NCBI GenBank assembly: GCA_017634555.1
Contig: JAGBNF010000045.1
Location: 1 to 64,000, forward strand
Direction: 5' to 3'
DNA length: 64,000 nt
DNA from: Eubacterium sp.
GTDB taxonomy: Bacteria > Bacillota > Clostridia > Lachnospirales > Lachnospiraceae
In this document: in pieces, positions 54,879 to 61,718 of the stretch
Position numbering within the stretch: the stretch's first letter is position 1
Layout: every line of letters begins with the position of its first letter
The notes under the pieces: generated by a model
The model's database searches: none
Told to the model about the DNA's origin: nothing
Seen by the model: the letters and a program-made list of their open reading frames with translations, nothing else
Program-made: the position numbers and the translations under genes

Positions 54879-54896
54879 GCTAAGTTCATTTCCAAT

Positions 54897-54951
54897 CTTT
54901 AGCTTATCTTTAGGTTGGATTTAATTTGTCTAAAGCCGGGGGAACTATAAT
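54897..54951 (+). promoter_or_regulatory. candidate activator sites before the second CPBP gene
   Basis: CTTTAG occurs at 54897-54902 and 54908-54913 (11-base period), with the inverse CTAAAG at 54930-54935, upstream of a TATAAT (54946-54951) that lacks a good -35 box. This layout suggests activator dependence, but the repeats are short. Confidence 0.3.
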
Positions 54952-55012
54952 TGCCTCATAAGAACGAAGAAGTGCAAAACTTCAAATATGATTTAATCGG
55001 AGGATAAAAATT

Positions 55013-55618
55013 ATGGAACTTTTAGTAAACAAGATGATCAGCAGTGGAGTACAGATTATTCTTTTCTCATCTATCCCGTTTATCTGGTGGCTTATAAGTG
55101 CAAGAAAAACCCAGAAATTCGGTAAATGGCTTGGATTTAAGAAGCCTGCAGGTGGAATGAAGACCGCTCTTGTTATCTCAGCTGTAACAGCAGCATTTCT
55201 TCTGTTAGGTGCATATTCACTGTACATTGTTAAGGGTATTGAAACAGCAACATCAGATTTTAAGGGTCTTGGAACAGCAGCTATTCCTGCAATCCTTGTA
55301 TATGCAATTTTCAATACTGCTTTTCCTGAAGAAATAATCTTCAGAGGATTCTTACTTAAAAGACTTCAGAATAAGTTCGGCTTCAAGGCTGCCAATTCAG
55401 TTCAGGCTGTAGTATTCGGTATTGTACATGCAATTATGTTTTTTAACCTTGTTGGTATCGTTAAGGCTGTTATCATCCTTGTTTTCACAGCAGCAATCGC
55501 TTGGTTTATGGGATATATCAATGAGAAGAGGGCTGATGGATCAATCATCCCAAGCTGGATCATTCATTCAATCGCTAACATTTTTTCAGGATTATGCGCA
55601 GCATTTATGATCTTCTAA
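55013..55618 (+). CDS. CPBP family intramembrane protease (second copy)
   Basis: A 201-residue membrane protein with FPEEIIFRGFLLKRL (EExxxR), FGIVHAIMFF (FxxxH) and HSIANIF (HxxxN), the three catalytic motifs of the family. It is preceded by GGAGG. It lies head-to-head with the methyltransferase-transglutaminase gene and tail-to-tail with the MerR gene at 55623 with only four bases between stops. Confidence 0.9.
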   Translation: MELLVNKMISSGVQIILFSSIPFIWWLISARKTQKFGKWLGFKKPAGGMKTALVISAVTAAFLLLGAYSLYIVKGIETATSDFKGLGTAAIPAILVYAIFNTAFPEEIIFRGFLLKRLQNKFGFKAANSVQAVVFGIVHAIMFFNLVGIVKAVIILVFTAAIAWFMGYINEKRADGSIIPSWIIHSIANIFSGLCAAFMIF

Positions 55619-55622
55619 TCCC

Positions 55623-56357
55623 TTACGCAACTACGTAATATATATCGACCGACATATCTCTGTTATATTTTTCATAAATACGGTCAGATAATTCTATACT
55701 ATTTTCTTCAGCATACAGTCTGAGTTTTTTATGAGCTTTCCATACCTTTGAAAAGCCGCCGGTGAAGTTGATATGAAGACACTTCTTCTCATAAACTTCG
55801 ATTGAATCGGCTCCACCATAGCTTTTCACAGGGAGGCATGTCATCATAGAAAACTCAGATTTATTTAATTCATCGAATAAAGCAAAGTGGTCTCCGGCAA
55901 TTTCTATCTGCTCCTTCGAAGCCCTTTCATATAGCTTCCCGACAGACATACCCAAATTCTCCCTTTCGGTATTTTCGATCACATATATACAATTAAAGCT
56001 TCCGAATGAAACTATATCTATCTGCTCTTCTTTTACCGCAGTTTCTTCGTGGCTGCTCTCCTGACTGTAATCCTTCATCTCCTTAAGAAGATGATCTGTT
56101 TCCAGGATCTTGCTTTCAAGGATTTCCTTTTCACCCGCTTTTCCTTCTATTATCTGCTTTATCTCATAAAGAGACAGGCCCAGCTTTCTGAATTGTTTGA
56201 TCTTTTCCAGAATAATAAGCTGTTCATCACTGTAATAATTATATCCATTTTCTTCACTTGTATATGCCGGGACAAGCAATCCTTCCTCATGATAGAGTCT
56301 GAGTGCTTTCCTTCCCACATTTCCCATAACCGCAAACTGTCCTCTTGAATACATCAT
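55623..56357 (-). CDS. MerR family transcriptional regulator
   Basis: The 244-residue protein has a MerR winged helix (about 3-72: YSRGQFAVMGNVGRKALRLY, ENGYNYYSDEQL), a helical linker and a C-terminal GyrI-like effector region (about 110-244). Its start overlaps the creatininase-like gene by four bases. The operon promoter at 57245-57275 has the 19-base MerR spacing, so it probably activates its own operon. Confidence 0.9.
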   Translation of the reverse strand: MMYSRGQFAVMGNVGRKALRLYHEEGLLVPAYTSEENGYNYYSDEQLIILEKIKQFRKLGLSLYEIKQIIEGKAGEKEILESKILETDHLLKEMKDYSQESSHEETAVKEEQIDIVSFGSFNCIYVIENTERENLGMSVGKLYERASKEQIEIAGDHFALFDELNKSEFSMMTCLPVKSYGGADSIEVYEKKCLHINFTGGFSKVWKAHKKLRLYAEENSIELSDRIYEKYNRDMSVDIYYVVA

Positions 56358-57214
56358 CCCGTCACCTTCTTTCTTCTTACTTTTCCCGAAATAAATCCTA
56401 TATGTAATGGAAGTATCTTATACAGCAGATAATTCGCATATTTCTCATAACCGTTTCTTTCATAGAACTTACGTGCCGCATCATATACTGATTCAATACA
56501 GTTCTCATTCAGTTCTATCCCCAGCTCTTTCGATGCAAATCTCGGTGCACCGATATATCCGTATTTTCCCATTGCTGCGAGCTGTTTTTTCTTAAATATC
56601 ATATCCTTATCCGTAATCTTCGAATCCGGATATTCCTTATACCCGTCCCTGACATACTCTGCATCAATATCCATCATACTTGATGTCTCTATCCATCCGG
56701 CATGATAATCATCCTTATGCTCCTCTTCAAAACTACGCAGATACTCCGAACTCTCTACAGATACTCCCATAAATATCTGTCCCATGGGCGCTATCGCTGA
56801 CAGTCCTCTTTTTTTATTCACTTTTCTTACTGCTTTTTCAACAGCAATCTGATGCTCCGGATCCGCATGCGATGCAATAACTATAATATTTTTAAATCCC
56901 ATACAGCATATACTGTCGACAACAGCAAATGCTGTATCACAGGTTGTCTTCATTGAAAAATGTATCGATCCGTAGAATTCATTAACAGAAGCTGATGCAA
57001 TCGGGAAACTCGGAAGATAAAAACATTCTATCCCAAGTCTTTCTTCCAGCCTCGTCATAGCTCCCCTGCTCCAATACTGCCCCTCTATTATATCCGTCGC
57101 GATCGGCAGGTGGTGCCCGTGTTCCTCGATGGGCGCCATGACAACAAATATTATACTCTTCTTTTTGTCGATTTCCTTGATTTCCTTCCAGGTCATCAAA
57201 CTTAAATCTCTCAT
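56354..57214 (-). CDS. creatininase family protein
   Basis: The 286-residue protein has the family's first metal motif APIEEHGHHLPIATDIIEG near residues 26-44 and the later YHAGWIETSSMM (His and catalytic Glu region). The usual NGHGGN motif is replaced by IASHADPEHQIA, so it is a divergent member; creatinine amidohydrolysis or the F420/mycofactocin-type reactions should not be assumed. AGGAGG precedes the ATG at 57214. It is first in an operon with a MerR regulator. Confidence 0.82.
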   Translation of the reverse strand: MRDLSLMTWKEIKEIDKKKSIIFVVMAPIEEHGHHLPIATDIIEGQYWSRGAMTRLEERLGIECFYLPSFPIASASVNEFYGSIHFSMKTTCDTAFAVVDSICCMGFKNIIVIASHADPEHQIAVEKAVRKVNKKRGLSAIAPMGQIFMGVSVESSEYLRSFEEEHKDDYHAGWIETSSMMDIDAEYVRDGYKEYPDSKITDKDMIFKKKQLAAMGKYGYIGAPRFASKELGIELNENCIESVYDAARKFYERNGYEKYANYLLYKILPLHIGFISGKVRRKKVTG

Positions 57215-57244
57215 TATCTGTCCTCCTTTTTCTTGGTTGGACAA

Positions 57245-57275
57245 ATAATAAACCTGGCCTAAACGGCCAGGTCAA
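57245..57275 (-). promoter_or_regulatory. MerR-type promoter, 19-base spacer with palindrome
   Basis: On the minus strand TTGACC (57270-57275) and TATTAT (57245-57250) are separated by 19 bases. A perfect inverted repeat, ACCTGGCC and GGCCAGGT with a five-base centre (57252-57272), fills the spacer. Confidence 0.85.
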
Positions 57276-57315
57276 TAAGTAAATTTAGAATTCCTTCTAT
57301 TTTCCCCATGATTCA

Positions 57316-57838
57316 TTACCCTCCATAGTAAATTATTCTATGCAATTCGTTCAGTGTCGTTATAATATAATCCGGCCTTATATCCGAATCATCTTTATAT
57401 TTTCCCTGTCTATCCAGCAATACAGCCTTTAGTCCTATGGATTGAGGGCCTGCCACATCATCCACCGGATTGTCACCTACAAATAAACTTTCTGAAATAT
57501 CCCATATCATTCAGTTTCTTCAATGTTTCTGCTGTATCCCCGAACATTCTTCTGACACCAAAAAGAGTATCGATCATCGGTTTTACTTCTTCACCTGCAT
57601 CTGCGATAATACTGTATCTTTCGAACATTTTCTCAAGACTGATTCTAAACAGATCTTTCTCTGAATGAAACGGCTCATGAGACATAAGCTTTTTCTTTAT
57701 AGCCTTCCATTCCGAATAGAATACCCTCTCATCAACCTCACATCTTACACTTTTAAGTATACTCCTGACTGCTTCGATAGAACCTGTTCCCGTATCTATC
57801 AACGTGCCAAAGCAGTCAAATATAATATTTTTAAACAT
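57316..57838 (-). pseudogene. HAD-superfamily hydrolase, disrupted by an internal deletion and frameshift
   Basis: The 5' part (57838 down to about 57500) encodes MFKNIIFDCFGTLIDTGTG, the HAD motif I and cap domain, up to LKKLNDMGY. The 3' part is in another frame (to 57316) and encodes SLFVGDNPVDDVAGPQSIGL, the motif IV loop, to the C-terminus. The intervening core with motifs II and III (roughly 60 residues) is missing, so the halves are joined by an out-of-frame deletion near 57505. An AGAGG site precedes the start. Confidence 0.8.
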
Positions 57839-57942
57839 ACACAAAAACCTCTGCCTGTGCCCCGACTCCAACTGTCTTTTCTGTTCCGTCAAATATCATT
57901 TTTCTCACCCCTTATGCCGTCTCTTCAGTAACATCCAAATAA

Positions 57943-57982
57943 AAAACGCAGTTCACCCTCATTAGAGGATCAACTACGTTTT
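57943..57982 (-). terminator. terminator after the leucine-rich-repeat gene
   Basis: On the minus strand AAAACG, AGTT and ATCCTC pair with GAGGGT, AACT and CGTTTT with small mismatches, followed by TTATTTGG. Confidence 0.7.
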
Positions 57983-58059
57983 ATATATTTTGATTTAAAA
58001 CACCCTTTCAAAGAATTGCACCCCACTATTGCCTTACAACTCTGTTAAAAGGTAGCTTA

Positions 58060-59391
58060 TCATGATATGCGAACAATGTCCAGTTTCTTCTGATGGTATC
58101 TCAGGAATTCGCGGTAGTTTTCCCTCGCCTCGTCTGAAAGCCTATAATTGCTTGAACAACGAAGAATCGCTATTTCCCCTTTTACCTTAAGTGGAATATC
58201 CTGTTCGAGAATACCCCCATCATATAACTGCATGTCAAAGAATTTTCCATCTTTTCCGTTATTCAGACATCTGTTATAGAAATCATATATCTTCGTAGGT
58301 TTATGATCTTTTATCCATGGCAGATATGGGAGATAGAGTATTATCTCCGCATATGCTTCCTCCAGATCAAAGATAATCCGAAAACGTCTTGGTGTATTAT
58401 GATTCGGATGCAGAAATCCGTGGTTTTCGCTAAAAACCGTCTCGCATCTTCCTATCTCAAAATCATCCGTCTTTAGCACATTTACCCTGGCTCTTGCAAG
58501 CAGACTCACATGCTTCAGATATTTCATTTTTTCAGGAAATGTCTGCTTTGCTATAGGCATTAAAAAAGAATTATAGCCACATGCATTGCAGCTTACATTT
58601 TCATATACCCGTTCATCAGTGCTTTTTGTCAGTCCCTGTTCTACACGAAACTGTGTATCATAGATAACATTTACCTTATCTGAAAAATCATCGAATCTCC
58701 ATTCATAACGTCTTCCGAAATCCTCCGGAATACGCCAGTCTTCAATCGGAGCGATCGGAGCAAATGTCGTTAAGGAGCTGCCACCCAACACTTCAACACT
58801 ATCCGGTATTTTAAATGATCTTATATTCGTATTCTCAAATGCCCAGTTGTGTATTTCCTTTAATCCTTCCGGTAATATTACCTCTTTGACAGGGGATCTG
58901 AAAAATGCACGGCATCCTATTGATTTTATGTTTGAAGGAACTCTGTATACTTCCTCTTTTGTGCTGCACTTGACAAGCTTATCGCCGCATATCATAATAT
59001 CCGTTTTTTCAATAAACGGTGTACAATCAAAAAAGTTCCTGTTGGATACATTTCCTGTAATGTATTCCAACCCTTCGACTTCTTCCAGTCCCGATCCCAC
59101 GAAAACTGCGCCATTCAGATATACCTTGGATGAGAATGACACCTTCTTCAGATTTTCACAAAGGCCAAATGCACCATACTCTATGTACTTCACTGTACTG
59201 GGGATCACTACTTCGGTAATGCTTTTATTCAGATGGAATGCCCACCAGTCAATCTTAGTTACAGGCATATCCGCAACAAACTCAGGAATAATAACCTTGG
59301 ATTGATTACCCAGATACTTTTTGATATGAACCTTTCCGTGCTTGATCTTAAATCGATATTCTTTTTCAGCTTTATCATAAGATACTATCAT
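58060..59391 (-). CDS. leucine-rich-repeat protein (BspA/LRR_5 type)
   Basis: A 443-residue protein whose first half (about 30-215) is made of LRR_5-type repeats such as ITEVVIPSTVKYIEYGAFG and VKEVILPEGLKEIHNWAF. The second half (about 260-443) is unassigned and includes a CNACGYN pair. There is no signal peptide or anchor, unlike most BspA proteins, so it is probably intracellular. Function unknown. AAGGAG precedes the ATG. Confidence 0.8.
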   Translation of the reverse strand: MIVSYDKAEKEYRFKIKHGKVHIKKYLGNQSKVIIPEFVADMPVTKIDWWAFHLNKSITEVVIPSTVKYIEYGAFGLCENLKKVSFSSKVYLNGAVFVGSGLEEVEGLEYITGNVSNRNFFDCTPFIEKTDIMICGDKLVKCSTKEEVYRVPSNIKSIGCRAFFRSPVKEVILPEGLKEIHNWAFENTNIRSFKIPDSVEVLGGSSLTTFAPIAPIEDWRIPEDFGRRYEWRFDDFSDKVNVIYDTQFRVEQGLTKSTDERVYENVSCNACGYNSFLMPIAKQTFPEKMKYLKHVSLLARARVNVLKTDDFEIGRCETVFSENHGFLHPNHNTPRRFRIIFDLEEAYAEIILYLPYLPWIKDHKPTKIYDFYNRCLNNGKDGKFFDMQLYDGGILEQDIPLKVKGEIAILRCSSNYRLSDEARENYREFLRYHQKKLDIVRIS

Positions 59392-59401
59392 AACAGCTCC
59401 T

Positions 59402-59430
59402 TTGCGCTGATAAAAAAAATATGTTATATT
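59402..59430 (+). promoter_or_regulatory. possible promoter of the tRNA-like gene
   Basis: TTGCGC (59402-59407) and TATATT (59425-59430) are 17 bases apart, 39 bases before the tRNA-like acceptor stem. The -35 box is weak. Confidence 0.35.
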
Positions 59431-59469
59431 TCACTTGATGCCGAGTTCATGAAACGAGGGATCAAAAGA

Positions 59470-59566
59470 AACGGTGTAGTTTAGTGGTAAAACGTAGGCC
59501 AAACCTTGGAATTTATTTCCATAACCACGGCTGTGCATTTCGGCGGTTCGAATCCGCCCGCCGTTT
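59470..59566 (+). tRNA. tRNA-like gene without a recognisable anticodon arm
   Basis: Three tRNA arms are perfect. The acceptor AACGGTG (59470-59476) pairs with CGCCGTT (59559-59565). The D-arm is GTTT-AGTGGTA-AAAC (59479-59493). The T-arm is GGCGG-TTCGAAT-CCGCC (59542-59558). Between D and T arms there are 48 bases, about 25 more than a class I tRNA and 10 or more above a long-variable-arm tRNA. I cannot fold a five-base-pair stem with a seven-base loop and U33 there; small hairpins CCAA/TTGG and TGGAA/TTCCA occur instead. No CCA is encoded. It may be a tRNA pseudogene with an insertion or a tRNA-like RNA. Confidence 0.6.
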
Positions 59567-59579
59567 ATACACATAGCCT

Positions 59580-59681
59580 TTACATCCATAACATACACAG
59601 ACCGCACGCCAGAATGAGCCATCCTCCCACAAAAAGCACGGCGTACTTTTTCTCTGTCTGTATAGCAATAAACTCACGTAT
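59580..59681 (-). CDS. 33-residue membrane ORF with an ATA codon at the start position
   Basis: After the TIGR04076-like gene an AGGAG site (59689-59693) is followed, with a seven-base spacing, by ATA CGT GAG, then a frame coding REFIAIQTEKKYAVLFVGG and a hydrophobic LILACGLCMLWM to a TAA stop. The product would be a single-helix membrane peptide. With no ATG, GTG or TTG at the right distance this is either a small gene using a rare AUA start or one inactivated by ATG to ATA mutation. Confidence 0.35.
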   Translation of the reverse strand: MREFIAIQTEKKYAVLFVGGWLILACGLCMLWM

Positions 59682-59706
59682 AAGTGCACTCCTCAAAGTT
59701 TACGCT

Positions 59707-60072
59707 TTACTGCGTTTCATCCGGGTATTCCCAGAATCCACCTGTATGGAAATTCTCATTTCCAAGAGGTTTCGCGGTCAGCCTGAATATCACACATCCA
59801 TCCGGGCAGACAACAGTCTTTGTGTACTTCCCGTCGCCGCCAAGATTCTCCAGACTTCCACCGCTCCGGATTGCCTCCATCAGCGGATATAACATCATCA
59901 TTACCTTAGAACAGATGCCATATCCATCCTTGTTGACCGGACATCCGTATGTACAAGTATAGGTATCACCTATCTCTTCTCCGTTACGACAGTATCTCTC
60001 GGTATGATCACCGTGAAGAAAGCCTGTAACTTCAACGGTAAACTCATATTCTTCATCGTACCACTTATGCAT
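59707..60072 (-). CDS. TIGR04076-like small protein
   Basis: A 121-residue protein, MHKWYDEEYEFTVEV at the start, with four or five Cys (YCRNG, TCTYGCPVN, GICSK, VCPDGC) and Arg-rich end FRLTAKPLGNENF. The pattern resembles the TIGR04076 family of uncharacterised proteins; a metal or cluster site is possible. An AGGAGG site seven bases upstream fixes the ATG at 60072, not 60129. It follows the GNAT gene by 26 bases, so the two are co-transcribed. Confidence 0.7.
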   Translation of the reverse strand: MHKWYDEEYEFTVEVTGFLHGDHTERYCRNGEEIGDTYTCTYGCPVNKDGYGICSKVMMMLYPLMEAIRSGGSLENLGGDGKYTKTVVCPDGCVIFRLTAKPLGNENFHTGGFWEYPDETQ

Positions 60073-60098
60073 ACTCTTCCTCCTTTGATATCTCAGAT

Positions 60099-60566
60099 CT
60101 AATCTAAAACCTTTACTAAAAACAGGCAAGGGTTATCTTCATCCCAGAATGTTTTGAACACTTCCAGCGGATAAAATCCCTCTTTTCTGTAAAATGCTCT
60201 GGTTCCGTTATACGGTTCGTATATCGCCGATTCATCCAGCGTTTTAACTGTCAGGAACTTAAATCCTTTTTCCTTGCAATAACGAACACATTCCTCCATA
60301 AGCTTATGTCCGATGCCCTGACTGTGATACTCCTTAAGGATACCGATATCATAGACATCAGCCGTAAACTCATTATGAATCTTCAGTGCTGAAAAACCGA
60401 TAGCTTTATCATCATCATAAACTGCAATGAAAGGAAAATCTCTATGGATTTTCGACTTATTTACGATATCTTCAGGTGGTGAAAACCATTCAGGCAGTGC
60501 ATTCATTATCTCCAAAGTTACTCTTGTTATTTCATCTTTATCTTCTACAAGTTTAAATGTAATCAT
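60099..60566 (-). CDS. GNAT family N-acetyltransferase
   Basis: A 155-residue GNAT with motif A VYDIGILKEYHSQGIGHKLM near residues 70-89 (acetyl-CoA loop QGIGHK) and KEEGFYPLEVF-type C-terminus. Substrate not predictable. An AAGGAG site supports the ATG. Upstream lies a terminator hairpin, so it either has its own promoter or is read through from the zinc-ribbon gene. Confidence 0.88.
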   Translation of the reverse strand: MITFKLVEDKDEITRVTLEIMNALPEWFSPPEDIVNKSKIHRDFPFIAVYDDDKAIGFSALKIHNEFTADVYDIGILKEYHSQGIGHKLMEECVRYCKEKGFKFLTVKTLDESAIYEPYNGTRAFYRKEGFYPLEVFKTFWDEDNPCLFLVKVLD

Positions 60567-60613
60567 TTTTTAATCTCCTTATATTTTATCAGACAAGGCA
60601 CATAAATACAAAA

Positions 60614-60639
60614 AAGCTGCAGATGTTACTCTGCAGCTT
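60614..60639 (-). terminator. terminator between the zinc-ribbon and GNAT genes
   Basis: AAGCTGCAGA and TCTGCAGCTT form a perfect ten-base stem with a six-base loop; on the minus strand TTTTGTATT follows the stem's terminal TT pair. Confidence 0.85.
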
Positions 60640-60760
60640 ACCGGTTAAAAGTTATACAGAGCAAAAATCAATCATGACACGAAAACAGAACCGTATTCAC
60701 GGTTATCTGATTTCTATTCATTTATGATTCTCTGCTCTTTCCGTCTATTTTCCTACCGGT
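60640..60760 (-). ncRNA. candidate structured RNA ending at the terminator
   Basis: Four nested pairings can be drawn on the minus strand: ACCGGT (60755-60760) with ACCGGT (60640-60645); AGAGCA (60733-60738) with TGCTCT (60658-60663); AATCA (60725-60729) with TGATT (60666-60674); and the hairpin ACCGT/ACGGT (60690-60703). They lead straight into the terminator at 60614-60639. It may be a 3' UTR structure of the zinc-ribbon mRNA or a small RNA. It matches no family I recognise. The rest of the 331-base gap (60567-60897) shows no gene I can support. Confidence 0.3.
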
Positions 60761-60897
60761 GGCCGGCAGTACGATAATCGGTATCATCACTTCCTTTTCA
60801 AAATTGTTGCCTTGTCTGCTTTAAACAATATCACCTTGATAAAATCTTTGCAACGACTTTTTTCAATATCTGTCATTCGCACATTACCTTTGCTCAT

Positions 60898-61395
60898 TCA
60901 TGCATGTCTGAACTTTACAAACTGTCCAAGCTTCATTATGATCGGTGTTTTCTTCTTCTGTTCCTGTGTCTCTGTTTCCTTAACAGGCTGTACCGGTGCG
61001 CTCACCTTTGGCTGTGATTCTGTACGCATTGAATAACTCTTTGGTGCCGGAGCCTCAACCTGCTGTTCCTGTACAGGAGCTGCTGCTTCCTCCTTGATCT
61101 GAGGAGCTTCCTCTTCAGCCTTAGGCTGTACATTATATTTCATCATACTCTTTAATATATCGGAATGTAATATTTCCGCAGGAACCGGTTCAAATGCGCC
61201 ATCTATTGAAAATACAGTTGAATCTGCAGAAGCTGTTGATACAGTCGATGTAGTTGATGTAGTAGATGTAGTAGATGTAGTTGATTCAACTGCTGTAGTT
61301 GAATCTGTAGGCTGCTCAACAGCCATGATTCTTCCACATACCGGACAACTTGTAGCAGTGTTCGAAATTTCAGTAGCACAAATTGGACAATTCAT
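60898..61395 (-). CDS. zinc-ribbon protein with Ser/Thr linker, under c-di-GMP riboswitch control
   Basis: A 165-residue protein starting MNCPICATEISNTATSCPVCG, a four-Cys zinc ribbon, followed by a Ser/Thr/Val repeat (TTSTTSTTST, about 35-55), an acidic Glu/Ala/Gln region (about 95-120) and a basic C-terminus IIMKLGQFVKFRHA. No membrane segment is seen. Function is unknown. Its mRNA leader is a c-di-GMP-I riboswitch with a terminator, so its expression follows c-di-GMP. AGGAGG lies nine bases upstream of the ATG. Confidence 0.85.
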   Translation of the reverse strand: MNCPICATEISNTATSCPVCGRIMAVEQPTDSTTAVESTTSTTSTTSTTSTVSTASADSTVFSIDGAFEPVPAEILHSDILKSMMKYNVQPKAEEEAPQIKEEAAAPVQEQQVEAPAPKSYSMRTESQPKVSAPVQPVKETETQEQKKKTPIIMKLGQFVKFRHA

Positions 61396-61477
61396 TCTTT
61401 TTGTTCCTCCTCAATATTAATTTATATTTATTATTTATCAACAATGTTCAGAGGAAACTGTTTTTGAATAAAAAAAC

Positions 61478-61513
61478 AGCATCCCGAGCGGCCCAACGAA
61501 CCAGTCTGATGCT
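61478..61513 (-). terminator. riboswitch expression-platform terminator
   Basis: On the minus strand AGCATC and GATGCT form the base of a hairpin with a 24-base upper part, followed by GTTTTTTTATTC. It lies eight bases after the aptamer and 83 before the ATG. ACTGG (61501-61505) in its upper part could pair with CCAGT (61528-61532) of the aptamer 3' side, a possible switching pairing. Confidence 0.8.
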
Positions 61514-61520
61514 TTTTGAA

Positions 61521-61600
61521 AATTGCAACTGGCTGCCATATCGTTATTCTTTAGGCCCTTTAGCTTTGCGTCACAGCGTTTCCACTGCTTTGCCAACTTA
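61521..61600 (-). promoter_or_regulatory. c-di-GMP-I (GEMM-I) riboswitch aptamer
   Basis: The minus strand reads GTTGGCAAAGC, then AGTGGAAACGCTG with the GAAA-type tetraloop, TGACGCAAAGC, TAAAGGGCCTAA with the tetraloop-receptor-like strand, and finally ATGGCAGCCAGTTGC. These are the conserved blocks of the GEMM-I aptamer in the right order and spacing. It lies between a promoter at 61617-61645 and a terminator at 61478-61513, in front of the zinc-ribbon gene. Confidence 0.93.
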
Positions 61601-61616
61601 TTTACTTTACACATTT

Positions 61617-61661
61617 ATTATATTCAAGCCGACGATTTGTGTCAAACATTTAATCGTCGGC
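61617..61661 (-). promoter_or_regulatory. riboswitch promoter flanked by a ten-base inverted repeat
   Basis: On the minus strand TTGACA (61640-61645), a 17-base spacer and TATAAT (61617-61622) make a consensus promoter. GCCGACGATT (61652-61661) and AATCGTCGGC (61628-61637) form a perfect inverted repeat with the -35 box in the centre. The repeat could be a protein operator or a terminator for the gene at 61719, though no T-tract follows. Confidence 0.8.
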
Positions 61662-61718
61662 AGTTTTAATAAAAATATTCTGTGCTACAGTATATTTTGC
61701 AACAAAATATCTGATTAC

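Noticed and set aside
57316..57510. Separate 64-residue gene
   Set aside because: It is the C-terminal half of the HAD hydrolase in a shifted frame, so it is treated as one pseudogene.
59431..59622. 63-residue minus-strand ORF
   Set aside because: It runs through the tRNA-like gene and lacks a ribosome site; the arms of the tRNA explain the sequence better.
60787..60897. 36-residue minus-strand ORF directly after the zinc-ribbon stop
   Set aside because: There is no ribosome site and no family likeness.
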